A stretch of 33,919 nt of DNA from an uncultured Anaerobiospirillum sp. (GCA_944392765.1 CALXXU010000028.1:1-33919), one strand, 5' to 3'. Positions 8,208 to 16,881 are shown, counted from the first letter of the stretch. Numbers and translations are program-made. Notes: generated by a model not told the origin, from the letters alone.

Positions 8208-9254
8208 ATGACCACGATTTCCAATATTGATTTGCACTGTCATACCACCGCATCTGATGGTGCTTATAGTCCCGAGCAAGTCGTGGCCCGTGCCTACAGC
8301 CGTGGCCTTAATCTCTTGGCCATCACCGACCACGATGCGGTGGGCGGGGTGGCAGCGGCGCAAGCTGAGGCTAAGCGTCTTAATGCATTGCTCTTAGCAG
8401 GTGCGCCTGATGCGCCCACGGAGACCTATATCAAGCCTAATGCTGAGGTGCAAAGCGTTGAGAATGGCAGTTTGGAGCGCACTCCAGCGGAGCGCTTGCT
8501 CACAGTGGTACCGGGCATTGAAATCTCTACCACCTGGCGTGATGAGCAAATCCATATCGCCGGACTCTTTATCGATATCAATAATGCGGAGCTCCAGGGA
8601 CTCTTAGAGCAGCAAAAGGTATTGCGCGAGCAACGTGCCGCCGCCATTGGTGAAAAGCTCGACCGTTTAGGCTTTAGCAATTCCTACCAGCGTTGTAAGG
8701 AAAAAGCCCAGGCCGGGGCTTCGATTACCCGTGGTAACTACGCGCGCTTTATCTTTGAAGAGGGCAAGGCTGAGAGTATCGACGCCGCCTTTAACCAGTA
8801 TTTAAAGCGGGGTCAACCAGCTTACGTTAAGACTGAGTGGAGCTCGGTGGAGCAAGCGGTGGCCGCGATTAAGGTCGCAGGCGGCGTAGCAGTCCTAGCC
8901 CACCCACGCCGCTACAAGATCTCCAATGGCCGTCTGCGTCGTCTGTGCAAAGACTTTAAGGCCTGTGGCGGTACCAGCTTTGAGGTGGCTTCCTCGCAGC
9001 AAAAGCCGATGGATTTTGATTACTTGGTGCAGCTGTGCGTCGAGTTTGATTTCTTTGCAAGCTTAGGTTCGGACTTCCACACCGACAATATCTACCGCGA
9101 CTTAGGCCAGAATCTGGCTTTGCCTGATGCCTTAGCGCCAATCTGGCGTTGCCCGGAGGCTGGAGCCTGGGGGCTTGATCCGGCGCTCAAACAGCGCCGC
9201 GTCAACCTGACCTATGCCAAGAACGAAGAGGCTGGTGCCCAGGAGGATGCGTAA
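8208..9254 (+). CDS. rnm: PHP-domain 5'-3' exonuclease (RNase AM / YciV family)
   Basis: A 348-residue PHP-family phosphoesterase. Metal-ligand motifs are visible in order: DLHCHTTASDG (from residue 8), ITDHD (39-43), the PGIEIS Glu (near 104), VLAHPRRY (near 228) and GSDFHTD close to the end. Order and spacing match YciV/RNase AM, which degrades 5'-phosphorylated RNA and 3',5'-bisphosphonucleotides and trims 5' ends of rRNA in E. coli. The usual length is about 290; extra residues around 65-98 (PDAPTETYIKPNAEVQS and following) account for part of the difference. The start at 8208 follows a strong AGGAGG with 7-bp spacing. It sits 44 bp after uup and overlaps the following dehydrogenase, giving an RNA/ribosome-themed operon. 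Confidence 0.85.
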   Translation: MTTISNIDLHCHTTASDGAYSPEQVVARAYSRGLNLLAITDHDAVGGVAAAQAEAKRLNALLLAGAPDAPTETYIKPNAEVQSVENGSLERTPAERLLTVVPGIEISTTWRDEQIHIAGLFIDINNAELQGLLEQQKVLREQRAAAIGEKLDRLGFSNSYQRCKEKAQAGASITRGNYARFIFEEGKAESIDAAFNQYLKRGQPAYVKTEWSSVEQAVAAIKVAGGVAVLAHPRRYKISNGRLRRLCKDFKACGGTSFEVASSQQKPMDFDYLVQLCVEFDFFASLGSDFHTDNIYRDLGQNLALPDALAPIWRCPEAGAWGLDPALKQRRVNLTYAKNEEAGAQEDA

Positions 9255-9996
9255 GCAGGTACCAGGTGCCGCCGCTTCACTGCTGGTGATCGGCGCAACC
9301 TCTGAGATTGCGGTGGCCACAGTCAAAGAGTTTATCGCGCGCTATCCTAAGACTTCGTGGCAGATCCATCTTTTGGGGCGCAATGATGCGGCCTTAGCTC
9401 AGCTCGCCGCCGATTTTCACTGTAGCTGGGGCCACTACGACACCAGTATGACACCTGAGGAGCAACAGGCGTGTTTGCCTGAAGGTGCGATTGACTACTG
9501 CTTGTGCGCGGTGGGCTACTTAGGTCCCCAGTTTGTGGCTGAGCACGAACCGCATGAGGCAGCCTTGATCACCACAGCCAACTATACCGGGCTCTTGCCG
9601 ATTTTGGATGCGGTCGCCTTACGCATGGAGGCGGCCGGACACGGCTCCTTGCTTGTCATCAGCTCGGTGGCAGGCGAGCGCGGGCGCCGCTCCAATTACT
9701 ACTATGGCGCGGCTAAGGCTGCTTTAACGGCTTATTTGTCGGGATTGCGCTGCCGCCTGTTGCCACACGGTGTCCATGTCATGACCATTAAGCCCGGCTA
9801 TGTGCTCACGCGCATGGTCGCAGGGCGTAAACTGCCGCCCTATATCAGCGCCCGCCCGCAGACGATTGCCCGTGATATCGTCACTGCTACGGCGCAGCGT
9901 CAGCCGGTGCTCTACACCATGTGGGCTTGGCGCTTCATTATGGCGTTCACGCGCCTTATCCCTGAGCGCATCTTTATGCACTTACGTAAGTTTTAA
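9247..9996 (+). CDS. Short-chain dehydrogenase/reductase (DprE2-like)
   Basis: A 249-residue SDR. The nucleotide-binding turn is VIGATSEIA near the N-terminus. The catalytic triad is recognisable as S140 (ISSVAG), Y153 and K157 (YYGAAK), with the usual 13-residue Ser-Tyr spacing. The C-terminus (KPGYVLTRM, then KLPPYISA and WRFIMAFTRLIPERIF) resembles decaprenylphosphoryl-ribose-type keto-reductases (DprE2) and related SDRs, although the DprE1 partner is absent, so the substrate is open. I chose ATG 9247, which overlaps the end of rnm by 8 bp and is translationally coupled. An in-frame ATG at 9214 would add 11 residues but has no ribosome site. The AGGAGG directly abuts ATG 9247, which is closer than ideal. 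Confidence 0.78.
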   Translation: MRKQVPGAAASLLVIGATSEIAVATVKEFIARYPKTSWQIHLLGRNDAALAQLAADFHCSWGHYDTSMTPEEQQACLPEGAIDYCLCAVGYLGPQFVAEHEPHEAALITTANYTGLLPILDAVALRMEAAGHGSLLVISSVAGERGRRSNYYYGAAKAALTAYLSGLRCRLLPHGVHVMTIKPGYVLTRMVAGRKLPPYISARPQTIARDIVTATAQRQPVLYTMWAWRFIMAFTRLIPERIFMHLRKF

Positions 9997-10004
9997 GGAA
10001 TAAA

Positions 10005-10030
10005 AAAGCCCGCTGACGCGGGCTTTGTGG
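10005..10030. terminator. Bidirectional Rho-independent terminator
   Basis: The stem GCCCGC/GCGGGC (10008-10013 with 10018-10023) is extended by AAA/TTT and has a TGAC loop. It has an A-tract on the left and Ts on the right, so it can end the rlmKL-SDR transcript and the converging GH51 transcript from the other side. Confidence 0.85.
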
Positions 10031-10078
10031 TATTGACTCCTGGAGGTGCTGGAGTTTTTGATGGTTGAAGTTTTTGGT

Positions 10079-11605
10079 TTATTGCTCGCCTTCAACCTTG
10101 AACAGGTAGAGGTTGAAGCTTAATGGCTTAACCTTAACCGTGAGGCTGTCTTGCTCGGCCTTGGTAACTGGTACTTCGTGTGGTACCACTGCATTAGGCT
10201 CGGCAAAGGTGTTTTGAGCCAGCAGTGGGCAGTCGGCCAGTTCATGGTGCGCGGTGAGCTCGACCTTGCCAAAGCCATCTAAGGTGAAGCTCAGGTCTTG
10301 GCTCTCATGCTGATCGAGATTTAAGACGAAGAAGGCGATTTCCTTGCGCTCGTCATTGTAAACAGCGGCCGACTGTAAGGTTTTGGTCTGGCCGTGGACG
10401 GTCTCAATGCATGGGACGTTAGCAAAGTAGCGTAAAGCCTTGCCGCGACCGTAGACCGAGAGCCACTTAAATGGATAGAAGATGGTCTGCTTGATCACGG
10501 CACCATTAGGCTGGGTGTAGATTGGAGCAATGACGTTGACCAGCTGGGCTAAGCTTGCCATCTTGACGCGGTCGCAATTGTTGACCAGGGTGCACATCAG
10601 GCCACCTAAGACCAGAGCGTCTAAGAAGGTGTAGTGCTGCTCGAGTAAGGGTGGAGCCTTGGTGAAGCGATTATTTGGATCACGGTCAAAGAAGTCCATC
10701 CATGGCTCGCCTTCGATCGACCAAATGTTGTACTCGTCAAAGGAGATCATCATGTCCTTGTTCGAGCGCAGCTTGGCCTTGACGAAGTCAGCGGTAGCCT
10801 TGATAGTATGGATGAAGTTATCCATGCGCACGTACGAGCCTAAGAAGTCCTCAAGCTTGCCCGTGCTGTTCTCAAAGTAGTGGTGGCACGAGAGATAGTC
10901 GACTTGGTCGTAGCAGGTCTCAAGTACGACGCGATCCCACTCAGGATAGCTTGGCAGATTGGTGGTAGCGCTGCCGCAGGCGACCAGCTTGATGCTTGGG
11001 TCAACCCACTTCATGATCTTAGCGGTCTCGCGGGCCTTGCGACCGTACTCATCAGCCTCTAAATGGCAGGTCTGCCATGGGCCGTCCATTTCGTTGCCGA
11101 CGCACCAGTACTTAAAGCCAAATGGCTGCTCATAGCCATGTTGCTTACGTAGGTCAGAGTAGTAGGTGCCGCCCTTGAGGTTAGAGTACTCGACAAAGTA
11201 GCCGGCCTCTTGTGGGGTGCCGGTGCCGAGGTTAACGGCTACCATTGGCTCAACCCCAAACTTCTGAGCCCAAGTGTAGAACTCGCCGATACCAAACTCG
11301 TTGGTTTCCTTGGAGAGCCAAGCGTAGTCTAAGCGTACTGGGCGTTGCTCCTTAGGGCCGACGCCATCTAACCAATTGTAGCCTGAGACAAAGTTGCCAC
11401 CAGGATAGCGCACGGTCGAGACCTTGAGCTCTTGGATTAAGTTAGCGACATCGGTGCGGAAACCATGTTCGTCGGCGCTTGGGTGGCCTGGCTCGTAGAT
11501 ACCAGTGTACACGGCGCGACCTAAGTGCTCGACAAAGGAGCCGTAGAGAGTGTCTTCAACGGTGCTGATATAGTTACCAGCTTGTAACAGATATTTGATT
11601 GCCAT
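10079..11605 (-). CDS. abfA: GH51 alpha-L-arabinofuranosidase
   Basis: A 508-residue intracellular-type arabinofuranosidase that removes arabinose side chains from arabinoxylan or arabinan oligosaccharides. The (beta/alpha)8 domain shows VRYPGGNFVSGYNW near residue 65. The acid/base is E172 in YWCVGNEMDG and the nucleophile is E291 in SFDEYNIW; these sit three residues before the equivalents in Geobacillus AbfA (E175/E294). A C-terminal beta-sandwich follows. There is no signal peptide. Start 11605 is preceded by AAGGAA. It is 34 bp downstream of the GPH symporter gene and almost certainly cotranscribed with it. It ends at the bidirectional terminator at 10005-10030. Confidence 0.93.
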   Translation of the reverse strand: MAIKYLLQAGNYISTVEDTLYGSFVEHLGRAVYTGIYEPGHPSADEHGFRTDVANLIQELKVSTVRYPGGNFVSGYNWLDGVGPKEQRPVRLDYAWLSKETNEFGIGEFYTWAQKFGVEPMVAVNLGTGTPQEAGYFVEYSNLKGGTYYSDLRKQHGYEQPFGFKYWCVGNEMDGPWQTCHLEADEYGRKARETAKIMKWVDPSIKLVACGSATTNLPSYPEWDRVVLETCYDQVDYLSCHHYFENSTGKLEDFLGSYVRMDNFIHTIKATADFVKAKLRSNKDMMISFDEYNIWSIEGEPWMDFFDRDPNNRFTKAPPLLEQHYTFLDALVLGGLMCTLVNNCDRVKMASLAQLVNVIAPIYTQPNGAVIKQTIFYPFKWLSVYGRGKALRYFANVPCIETVHGQTKTLQSAAVYNDERKEIAFFVLNLDQHESQDLSFTLDGFGKVELTAHHELADCPLLAQNTFAEPNAVVPHEVPVTKAEQDSLTVKVKPLSFNLYLFKVEGEQ

Positions 11606-11639
11606 AACAATAGGTTCCTTTTAAGCTTGAGCGTACCGA

Positions 11640-13016
11640 TTAGGCCTGAGCGTACAGGGCCTTGGAGATCTTAGCCATAGTTGGGCGATCGAGCTTGTAG
11701 AAGAATTGGGTAACGAGGAAGGTGACTAAGTAGCCAATGATTGGGATCCAGGTCATCAGGGCGTAAATACCGGCGATAGCTTCCTCAGATTGGGTGGCAT
11801 TGTTGGCCTCATAGCCGTAGACCGAGAGGACAAAGCCGACTAAGGCACCACCAACGGCTAAGGCGACCTTTAAGGTGAAGAGGTGGCCTGAAGCGCACAG
11901 ACCCGAGGCACGCTGACCTAACTTGTAAGCACCGTAGTCGTCAACGTCACCGATAAAGGACCAAATGATAGGGGCAGCAATCTGGTGAATGGTCGAGAGG
12001 ACGATGAAGACGATGTAGATTAAGACGACCTGCGAGCTTGGGATAATGAAGAGCAAAGCCGAGAGGACGATACAAGCGATCTTGACGCCCTTATAGACCG
12101 TGACCTTGCACCAACGGTTGGTGAAGTAGGAGGTGAGGTAAGCACCACCAATGTTAGCGATAATGCCGACGGTTAAGAAGAGCGAGGCAGCGACGTCGTC
12201 AAAGCCTAAGACGTACTTGGCAAAGTAGATCGAAGCGGCACCACGAACGAAGGATGGGATGCAGTCTAAGAACATCAGCGAGGTGCTGACGAACCATTGG
12301 TCGTTCTTAACGATCTTCTTGAAGGAGTCACTTAAGCTCTCAGCTGCTTGGTCGGCCGTAGGCATAATGCGCTCACGGGTGTAGAAGAAGCAGAAGAAGA
12401 ATAAGAAGACTGCCAGTACCGCAAAGATCGACAGGGTGTAGAAGAAGCCCGTGGCACGGTCGCCGTCACCTAAGAAGTTAACCAGTGGCAGCAGGGTCAA
12501 GGTGCAAAAGAGCGAAGCTAAACCGGCGCCGACAAAGCGGAACTTCTGGCAGGAAACGCGATCGACTGGGTCGGCGGTAATAACACCACCTAAGCTGCAA
12601 TAAGGGATGTTGACGCAGCTATAGAGAATCGAGAGCAGGCCATAGGTTAAAAAGGCGTAGATGATTTTGCCGGTCTCAGACAAGTCTGGGGTGTAGAACA
12701 TGATGAGGCAGGAGGCGGCAAAAGGCAGGGTGAAAACTGCCATCCACTTGCGATAGCGGCCATACTTGCTGTGGGTCTTATCCATCCACGCGCCGTAAAT
12801 CGGGTCGAAGAAGGCATCAAAGATACGCACCACCAAGAACATCGTGGCGACCACCGCTGGGGTCAGACCAAAGATGTCGGTGTAGAAGAAGGATAAGAAC
12901 ATGGTGATAGGGTTGAACAAAAAGTTACATGCCGCATCACCTGCACCAAAGCCCACCTTCTCCATGAAGGAGAGCTTGCCCGTAGCCTCCGTTGGGGCCT
13001 TTGCTAACTCACTCAT
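11640..13016 (-). CDS. GPH-family sugar:cation symporter (pentoside/xylooligosaccharide transporter)
   Basis: A 458-residue, twelve-helix major facilitator of the glycoside-pentoside-hexuronide family. The family loop RIFDAFFDPIYGAWMDKT is present near residue 55, along with many hydrophobic spans and the mid-protein IGDVDDYGAYKLGQR loop. Relatives (XynT, XylP, MelB) import xylosides or oligosaccharides with Na+ or H+. I chose ATG 13016 because an AAGGA ribosome site lies 6 bp upstream; the open frame continues to 13073 but that part reads as leader. The downstream gene is the GH51 arabinofuranosidase, so the likely cargo is arabino-xylooligosaccharides. The AraC-family regulator is divergently transcribed and probably controls it. 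Confidence 0.88.
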   Translation of the reverse strand: MSELAKAPTEATGKLSFMEKVGFGAGDAACNFLFNPITMFLSFFYTDIFGLTPAVVATMFLVVRIFDAFFDPIYGAWMDKTHSKYGRYRKWMAVFTLPFAASCLIMFYTPDLSETGKIIYAFLTYGLLSILYSCVNIPYCSLGGVITADPVDRVSCQKFRFVGAGLASLFCTLTLLPLVNFLGDGDRATGFFYTLSIFAVLAVFLFFFCFFYTRERIMPTADQAAESLSDSFKKIVKNDQWFVSTSLMFLDCIPSFVRGAASIYFAKYVLGFDDVAASLFLTVGIIANIGGAYLTSYFTNRWCKVTVYKGVKIACIVLSALLFIIPSSQVVLIYIVFIVLSTIHQIAAPIIWSFIGDVDDYGAYKLGQRASGLCASGHLFTLKVALAVGGALVGFVLSVYGYEANNATQSEEAIAGIYALMTWIPIIGYLVTFLVTQFFYKLDRPTMAKISKALYAQA

Positions 13017-13030
13017 AATCATTCCTTTTT

Positions 13031-13046
13031 GCACCCTGGAGGGTGC
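13031..13046 (-). promoter_or_regulatory. Palindrome directly upstream of the symporter ribosome site
   Basis: GCACCCTGGAGGGTGC: 7-bp arms with a 2-bp centre, placed immediately before the AAAAAGGAA ribosome site of the symporter. It could be an operator, or an RNA hairpin (with its inner pairs open) that affects translation. It does not match the GTGCACG operator found elsewhere in the locus. Confidence 0.4.
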
Positions 13047-13188
13047 CGGGCGACTCACCCGCAATAACAACAATCACCTACTCGCGTCCTGCGAGCAAAG
13101 ACAATCTTAAAAATTGGGTAAAGTTGATTTTGTGACTTGGAACAAACTTAGCGTGCCGCTGCCTATTAAAAATCAATTCAGTGGTATT

Positions 13189-13208
13189 AATATCAAGCAA
13201 TTGATATT
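13189..13208 (+). promoter_or_regulatory. Perfect inverted repeat upstream of the AraC-family gene
   Basis: AATATCAA-GCAA-TTGATATT, 8-bp arms with a 4-bp spacer, ending 18 bp before the regulator's start and followed by a T run and GGGGG. Its position in the divergent regulator/symporter region suits an autoregulatory operator. A weak AU-rich attenuator is the alternative. Confidence 0.45.
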
Positions 13209-13226
13209 TTTTGGGGGTAGAGCGCG

Positions 13227-14630
13227 ATGTTTGGGAATTGGCATGTCGATACTTTGCGTCTGTATGAGGTCATCGCCTCGCCGATTGTGCTCTTTGGGCC
13301 TGAGCTTAGCGTGAGTTTTGCGCACGGTAAGCTCAGTGACGAGCGCCCTTATTACGAGCTGGCACAAACTTGGTCGCGCAATATTGGTGAGCCCTTACTG
13401 CTCTCAGCTGAGAGCGCGATCGGGGGCCTGCGTTTGCCGGAGCGCAGTATCGTGCTGATAGGTCCCATCGCCCCACTTAAGGTGACGATCGAGGGTAAGA
13501 CGCATTATCTGGAAAATAAAACGGCCCAGGCAGCGGCTAATCTGTGGCTTAAATTGGTCAGTGAGTTTTGTCGCCGCTCGGTGCACGCCCAAGAACCAGA
13601 CGACTTAGAGTTAAGTCAGCTGGGTTCAAGCGAGTTGGGCCTGGGAGAGGCGCAGTTAGAGCAGGAATTAAGTCAGCTTTTGGGACTTAAGATCAGCGCG
13701 GCCCACCAAAATGAGCCGGTGACCAGCACTACACTCAGCGCGGTACTTGATAGCAATTTCGATTTAAGTCGGATCGTGGCGGCCCAAGGTACTGCCTACA
13801 ATCCCTTTGATGGCAATTTCAGTCCTGATGTGGTTGACCCCAAGGATGAAGATGCCTTTATCGCTGCGCTGAATTTGGGCAAAATCAGCACGGTGCATCA
13901 TCACAATCAGCTGCGCAACGAAGTCCTGATGCAAGAGGCGGTGCGTGAAGGCGATTTGACTAAGCTGCGCTGGGCTAATAGCTTAGCCACCAAGGGCAAA
14001 GCCGGTATTTTGGGTTTAACCCCGCTTAGGCATTGGCAAAATCACGCCCATATCAGCAATGTACTGGCTAGCCGCGCCGCTATTGACGCAGGTATTGCCC
14101 CAGAGGAGGCCTATGTCCTCTCAGATAAGCTCTTCTTGGTGGTCGAGCAAGTAACCGATCCCTTGCTGGCTAAGCATATGCGCTTTGTCATTTGGCGCGC
14201 TTTTACCGAGCAGGTCAAACGCCATCGCGATGAGCTCAAGGCACGGAGCAAGACGCTGGCTACGCTGACTCAAGCAAGTACGCAGGGCAGTCCTGAGCCG
14301 GTCTTGGTGCTCAAGGCGCGCTATCTCATGGCCCAGCGCTTAATGGAGCCTTTGACCCTTAATACGATTGCCGCTGAGCTGGGGTGCACTCCAGAGCACT
14401 TGGCGCGCAGCTTCAAGCGCTACCACCACCAAACGGTGCATGAGTACTTGGTCGCAGAGCGCCTGAAGCTGGCCAAGGAGCTCTTGCTTGAGAGCAATCA
14501 AAAGGTGGGCGATATTGCGCAGCTGCTGCACTTTGCTTCCAGCTCGCATTTTGGTGCTGCCTTCAAGGAGCGCGAGCATCTCAGTCCCCTCAAGTGGCGC
14601 AAGCTTCATGCTAAGGTTTTTGAGGGCTAA
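13227..14630 (+). CDS. AraC-family transcriptional regulator
   Basis: A 467-residue regulator. The last 100 residues are an AraC-type double helix-turn-helix: LTLNTIAAELGCTPEHLARSF is the first HTH, and VGDIAQLLHFASSSHFGAAF followed by HLSPLKWRKL is the second, with the usual spacing. The long N-terminal half (about 360 residues) resembles the sensor portion of other large AraC regulators of sugar genes, but I recognise no named ligand domain in it. The gene is transcribed away from the GPH symporter/GH51 operon and shares its upstream region, so arabinoxylo-oligosaccharide control is the likely job. The ribosome site is a GGGGG run about 10 bp before ATG 13227. Its last codons and stop are duplicated just downstream (14649-14668). 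Confidence 0.85.
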   Translation: MFGNWHVDTLRLYEVIASPIVLFGPELSVSFAHGKLSDERPYYELAQTWSRNIGEPLLLSAESAIGGLRLPERSIVLIGPIAPLKVTIEGKTHYLENKTAQAAANLWLKLVSEFCRRSVHAQEPDDLELSQLGSSELGLGEAQLEQELSQLLGLKISAAHQNEPVTSTTLSAVLDSNFDLSRIVAAQGTAYNPFDGNFSPDVVDPKDEDAFIAALNLGKISTVHHHNQLRNEVLMQEAVREGDLTKLRWANSLATKGKAGILGLTPLRHWQNHAHISNVLASRAAIDAGIAPEEAYVLSDKLFLVVEQVTDPLLAKHMRFVIWRAFTEQVKRHRDELKARSKTLATLTQASTQGSPEPVLVLKARYLMAQRLMEPLTLNTIAAELGCTPEHLARSFKRYHHQTVHEYLVAERLKLAKELLLESNQKVGDIAQLLHFASSSHFGAAFKEREHLSPLKWRKLHAKVFEG

Positions 14631-14668
14631 AGAGCCAGAGCAATGTCGTTGAGGGCTAAAGAGCCAGA
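14620..14668 (+). repeat. Direct repeat duplicating the 3' end of the AraC-family gene
   Basis: The 20-bp sequence TTGAGGGCTAAAGAGCCAGA occurs at 14620-14639, covering the gene's last codons and its TAA, and again exactly at 14649-14668 (period 29 bp). Confidence 0.85.
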
Positions 14669-14690
14669 TCTCTGTTAGAAAGCCACCCAC

Positions 14691-14724
14691 AAAAAAAGAG
14701 AGTAGGTACAAGACCTACTCTCTT
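14691..14724 (-). terminator. Terminator for the GH120 transcript
   Basis: A 12-bp perfect stem (14696-14707 with 14713-14724, arm AAGAGAGTAGGT) with an ACAAG loop. The A7 tract at 14691-14697 gives a U-tract for minus-strand transcription, so it ends the GH120 mRNA about 170 bp past its stop. It could also slow rightward transcription of the AraC-family gene. Confidence 0.7.
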
Positions 14725-14777
14725 AGGGATCTGTTGGCGTAAGTGTTGGTCGGGGCGGCTTAAAGACCAAAAGGCTC

Positions 14778-14825
14778 AAAGGCCAAGCGGCTTGAAGCCC
14801 AAAAGGCCAAGCGGCTTGAAGCCCA
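14778..14825. repeat. 24-bp tandem repeat, two copies
   Basis: AAAGGCCAAGCGGCTTGAAG plus CCCA is repeated with a 24-bp period (14778-14801 and 14802-14825), with a partial degenerate copy before it (near 14770). Each unit contains the small palindrome GGCTTGAAGCC. It lies between the GH120 stop and its terminator, so it would be part of the 3' untranslated RNA. Confidence 0.75.
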
Positions 14826-14895
14826 ATGGCTTGCGCTCAGAGGCCGCCCAGACGTAGCACCTACGCTTGGTTTGTCTTAAGGAGATGAATTGGTG

Positions 14896-16881
14896 TTAGT
14901 CCCAGATCTTGATGGTGTTGTGACCGACCTTGAGCCCTTCAATTGGTCCGATATGGCAGGCGGCCTCATCACGGCTTTGGCCTAAGAGGTCGTAGTTGAT
15001 AGTAAGTGGGCTGCCATCCTTGTTCTCATAGGCGCACTCGTTCAGACGGGTCTCACCTAAGAAGGCGGTAGTAATAGCAGGGAAGGTCAGGTTCAAAAGC
15101 TCAGCTGGCACCTCGATATCCATCATCAGACCTTGTTCGGTGCGATAGACCTTGAGGGCAGGATCGGCGGCAGTGCTGACCTTATCTTGCTCGGCGCGGA
15201 AGGCTGGAGCGTCCTTGAGGTAAGCGTTGTATTTGATGTAGACCGGATCCTTAATTAGCTTGAAGCAATCGATGTCCTCACGGGCGTACTTCTTTTGCAG
15301 CTCTTGGAACTCCTCGTAGCCATTTGAGAACTTGTCGTAGAAGGCAGTACCAAAGTGGCATTCCTCAGTACGTGGTACGCCCTTGCCCACATAGACATTG
15401 CCATAGACGCGATCGTCGCCGCTATAGACTACAGCAAAGCCAGTGACAGCGGTGGAGTGTGGGGCGTGGTATGGGGTAGCGCGATCTAAGACATCGATGT
15501 GGCGCGTCGTACCGTTGAAGAAGTTGTTGATTAAGGCGGTACCTTGAGCTACGTTGTCGAAGTTGTACTCCGAGGCAAAGATATTGTTGGCTACCACGCA
15601 TGGACCGTGGGTGACTTCGATCATCAGGTCACGGAAATTGTCATAGAAGACATTGGAGATAACCTGAGTGCCTTGAGCCTCCCAATCAAGCCAAATGCCT
15701 AAGGTGCAGTCATGGAACTCATTGTGGTCGATTTGAACGTCAATGGCCGCGTGCAGCTTGATACCGGCGATTTCGTGGCCAAAGAACTCATGCTTCATCG
15801 CGATGTTGTAGAAGCGATTGTGGTGGATATGCGAGCCAATGCAGCCTAAGTGGCCAACCACGCCATTTTGACCGCAATCGTGCATCACATTGTTATAGAC
15901 CTGGTGGCTGCCGATAAGATCAAAGCTCCAGCCGCGATTGACTGCCTTAAAGACGTCCTCTAATTGGTGCTGGTAGCCTGGCTTGCGGTTAAAGCGCCAG
16001 CTTTCGTTATCGCCGGTGCTAATTTCCTTGCCTAAAGACAGAGCCGAGCACTTGGCATCGTGCAGATCGCAATTGCGCACAATCCAGCCCTTGGACCAGT
16101 AGGTATCGATCATGCCGCGCTGAACACCAGTAGGTGGAGCCCATTGGGTGGCAGCTTGGCAGACCTCAAAGCCCTCTAAGGTGAGGTAATTGGTGTTGAC
16201 TTGGCTTGGGGCAAAGCAGCAGTCACGGACATTGATTTCGATGGTGTGGCTAGCAAGCTGCTCTGGGGTGAAGTCACCAAAGTGGGCGTAGATCGTGGTG
16301 TTGTCAGCATCGACCTCGGCGTGCCAGACTAAGATGGTGCGGGCGGTATCGTAGATCGCCTCTTCCTTGCCGACCCAAGGTGAGCATGGACCGGTGGTCT
16401 TAATCTTAGGGTTCTTAACGCCCTCGAGGTCAACGCTCTCGTACATCGAGCGGCCGTCGAAATAGACATCACCGGTGTGCAGGCAATTAGGCCATGGATC
16501 CATCAGCCAATCGCCGCAGAGCAAGGTAGCAAAAGGATTGGCACCGGTTGGATTGTGCTCCTTGAAGAAGGAATTTGGGATGACCGCGCGATAGACCGGA
16601 ACGCTCGCGCCAGACAGATTTACTGGTTCCCAAGTGGTGATAACTTCCGAGCCCTTGATGACGACTTTCTCGCCCGGGGCGGCTTGGTAGGTGATGCGGT
16701 TGGTGTTGGACTTACCACCCCAGCGTGGTTGTACCAGTTCGCGATAAACACCAGTGTGAACTACTACGGTGTCACCAGGCAGAGCAATTTGCGCAGCGTG
16801 ATTGATCGTAGCAAATGGCTTCTCGGCACTGCCCTCTTGGCAGTCGCAACCACAGGCTTGGTTTACGTGGTAAACGGTCAT
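14896..16881 (-). CDS. GH120 beta-xylosidase (right-handed parallel beta-helix)
   Basis: A 661-residue protein. Its N-terminus (VYHVNQACG, then KPFATINHAAQIALPGDTVV and HTGVYRELVQPRW) and its core (WSKGWIVRNCDLHDAKCSA, CGQNGVVGHLG, GHEIAGIKLHAAIDVQI) match what I remember of Thermoanaerobacterium XylC, the founding GH120 beta-xylosidase. The catalytic pair is D399 (GIWLDWEAQGT, nucleophile) and E422 (LMIEVTHGP, acid/base). Their 23-residue spacing equals that of XylC D382/E405. The enzyme releases xylose from short xylooligosaccharides. There is no signal peptide. I chose ATG 16881 because GGAGG lies 6 bp upstream. The palindromic operator at 16902-16915 sits just before the ribosome site. 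It lies downstream of a GH31 gene on the same strand, but probably has its own promoter. Confidence 0.9.
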   Translation of the reverse strand: MTVYHVNQACGCDCQEGSAEKPFATINHAAQIALPGDTVVVHTGVYRELVQPRWGGKSNTNRITYQAAPGEKVVIKGSEVITTWEPVNLSGASVPVYRAVIPNSFFKEHNPTGANPFATLLCGDWLMDPWPNCLHTGDVYFDGRSMYESVDLEGVKNPKIKTTGPCSPWVGKEEAIYDTARTILVWHAEVDADNTTIYAHFGDFTPEQLASHTIEINVRDCCFAPSQVNTNYLTLEGFEVCQAATQWAPPTGVQRGMIDTYWSKGWIVRNCDLHDAKCSALSLGKEISTGDNESWRFNRKPGYQHQLEDVFKAVNRGWSFDLIGSHQVYNNVMHDCGQNGVVGHLGCIGSHIHHNRFYNIAMKHEFFGHEIAGIKLHAAIDVQIDHNEFHDCTLGIWLDWEAQGTQVISNVFYDNFRDLMIEVTHGPCVVANNIFASEYNFDNVAQGTALINNFFNGTTRHIDVLDRATPYHAPHSTAVTGFAVVYSGDDRVYGNVYVGKGVPRTEECHFGTAFYDKFSNGYEEFQELQKKYAREDIDCFKLIKDPVYIKYNAYLKDAPAFRAEQDKVSTAADPALKVYRTEQGLMMDIEVPAELLNLTFPAITTAFLGETRLNECAYENKDGSPLTINYDLLGQSRDEAACHIGPIEGLKVGHNTIKIWD

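Noticed and set aside
9214-9246. Longer start (ATG 9214) for the short-chain dehydrogenase
   Set aside because: It has no ribosome site and lies deep in rnm; the overlapping ATG at 9247 is more plausible through coupling.
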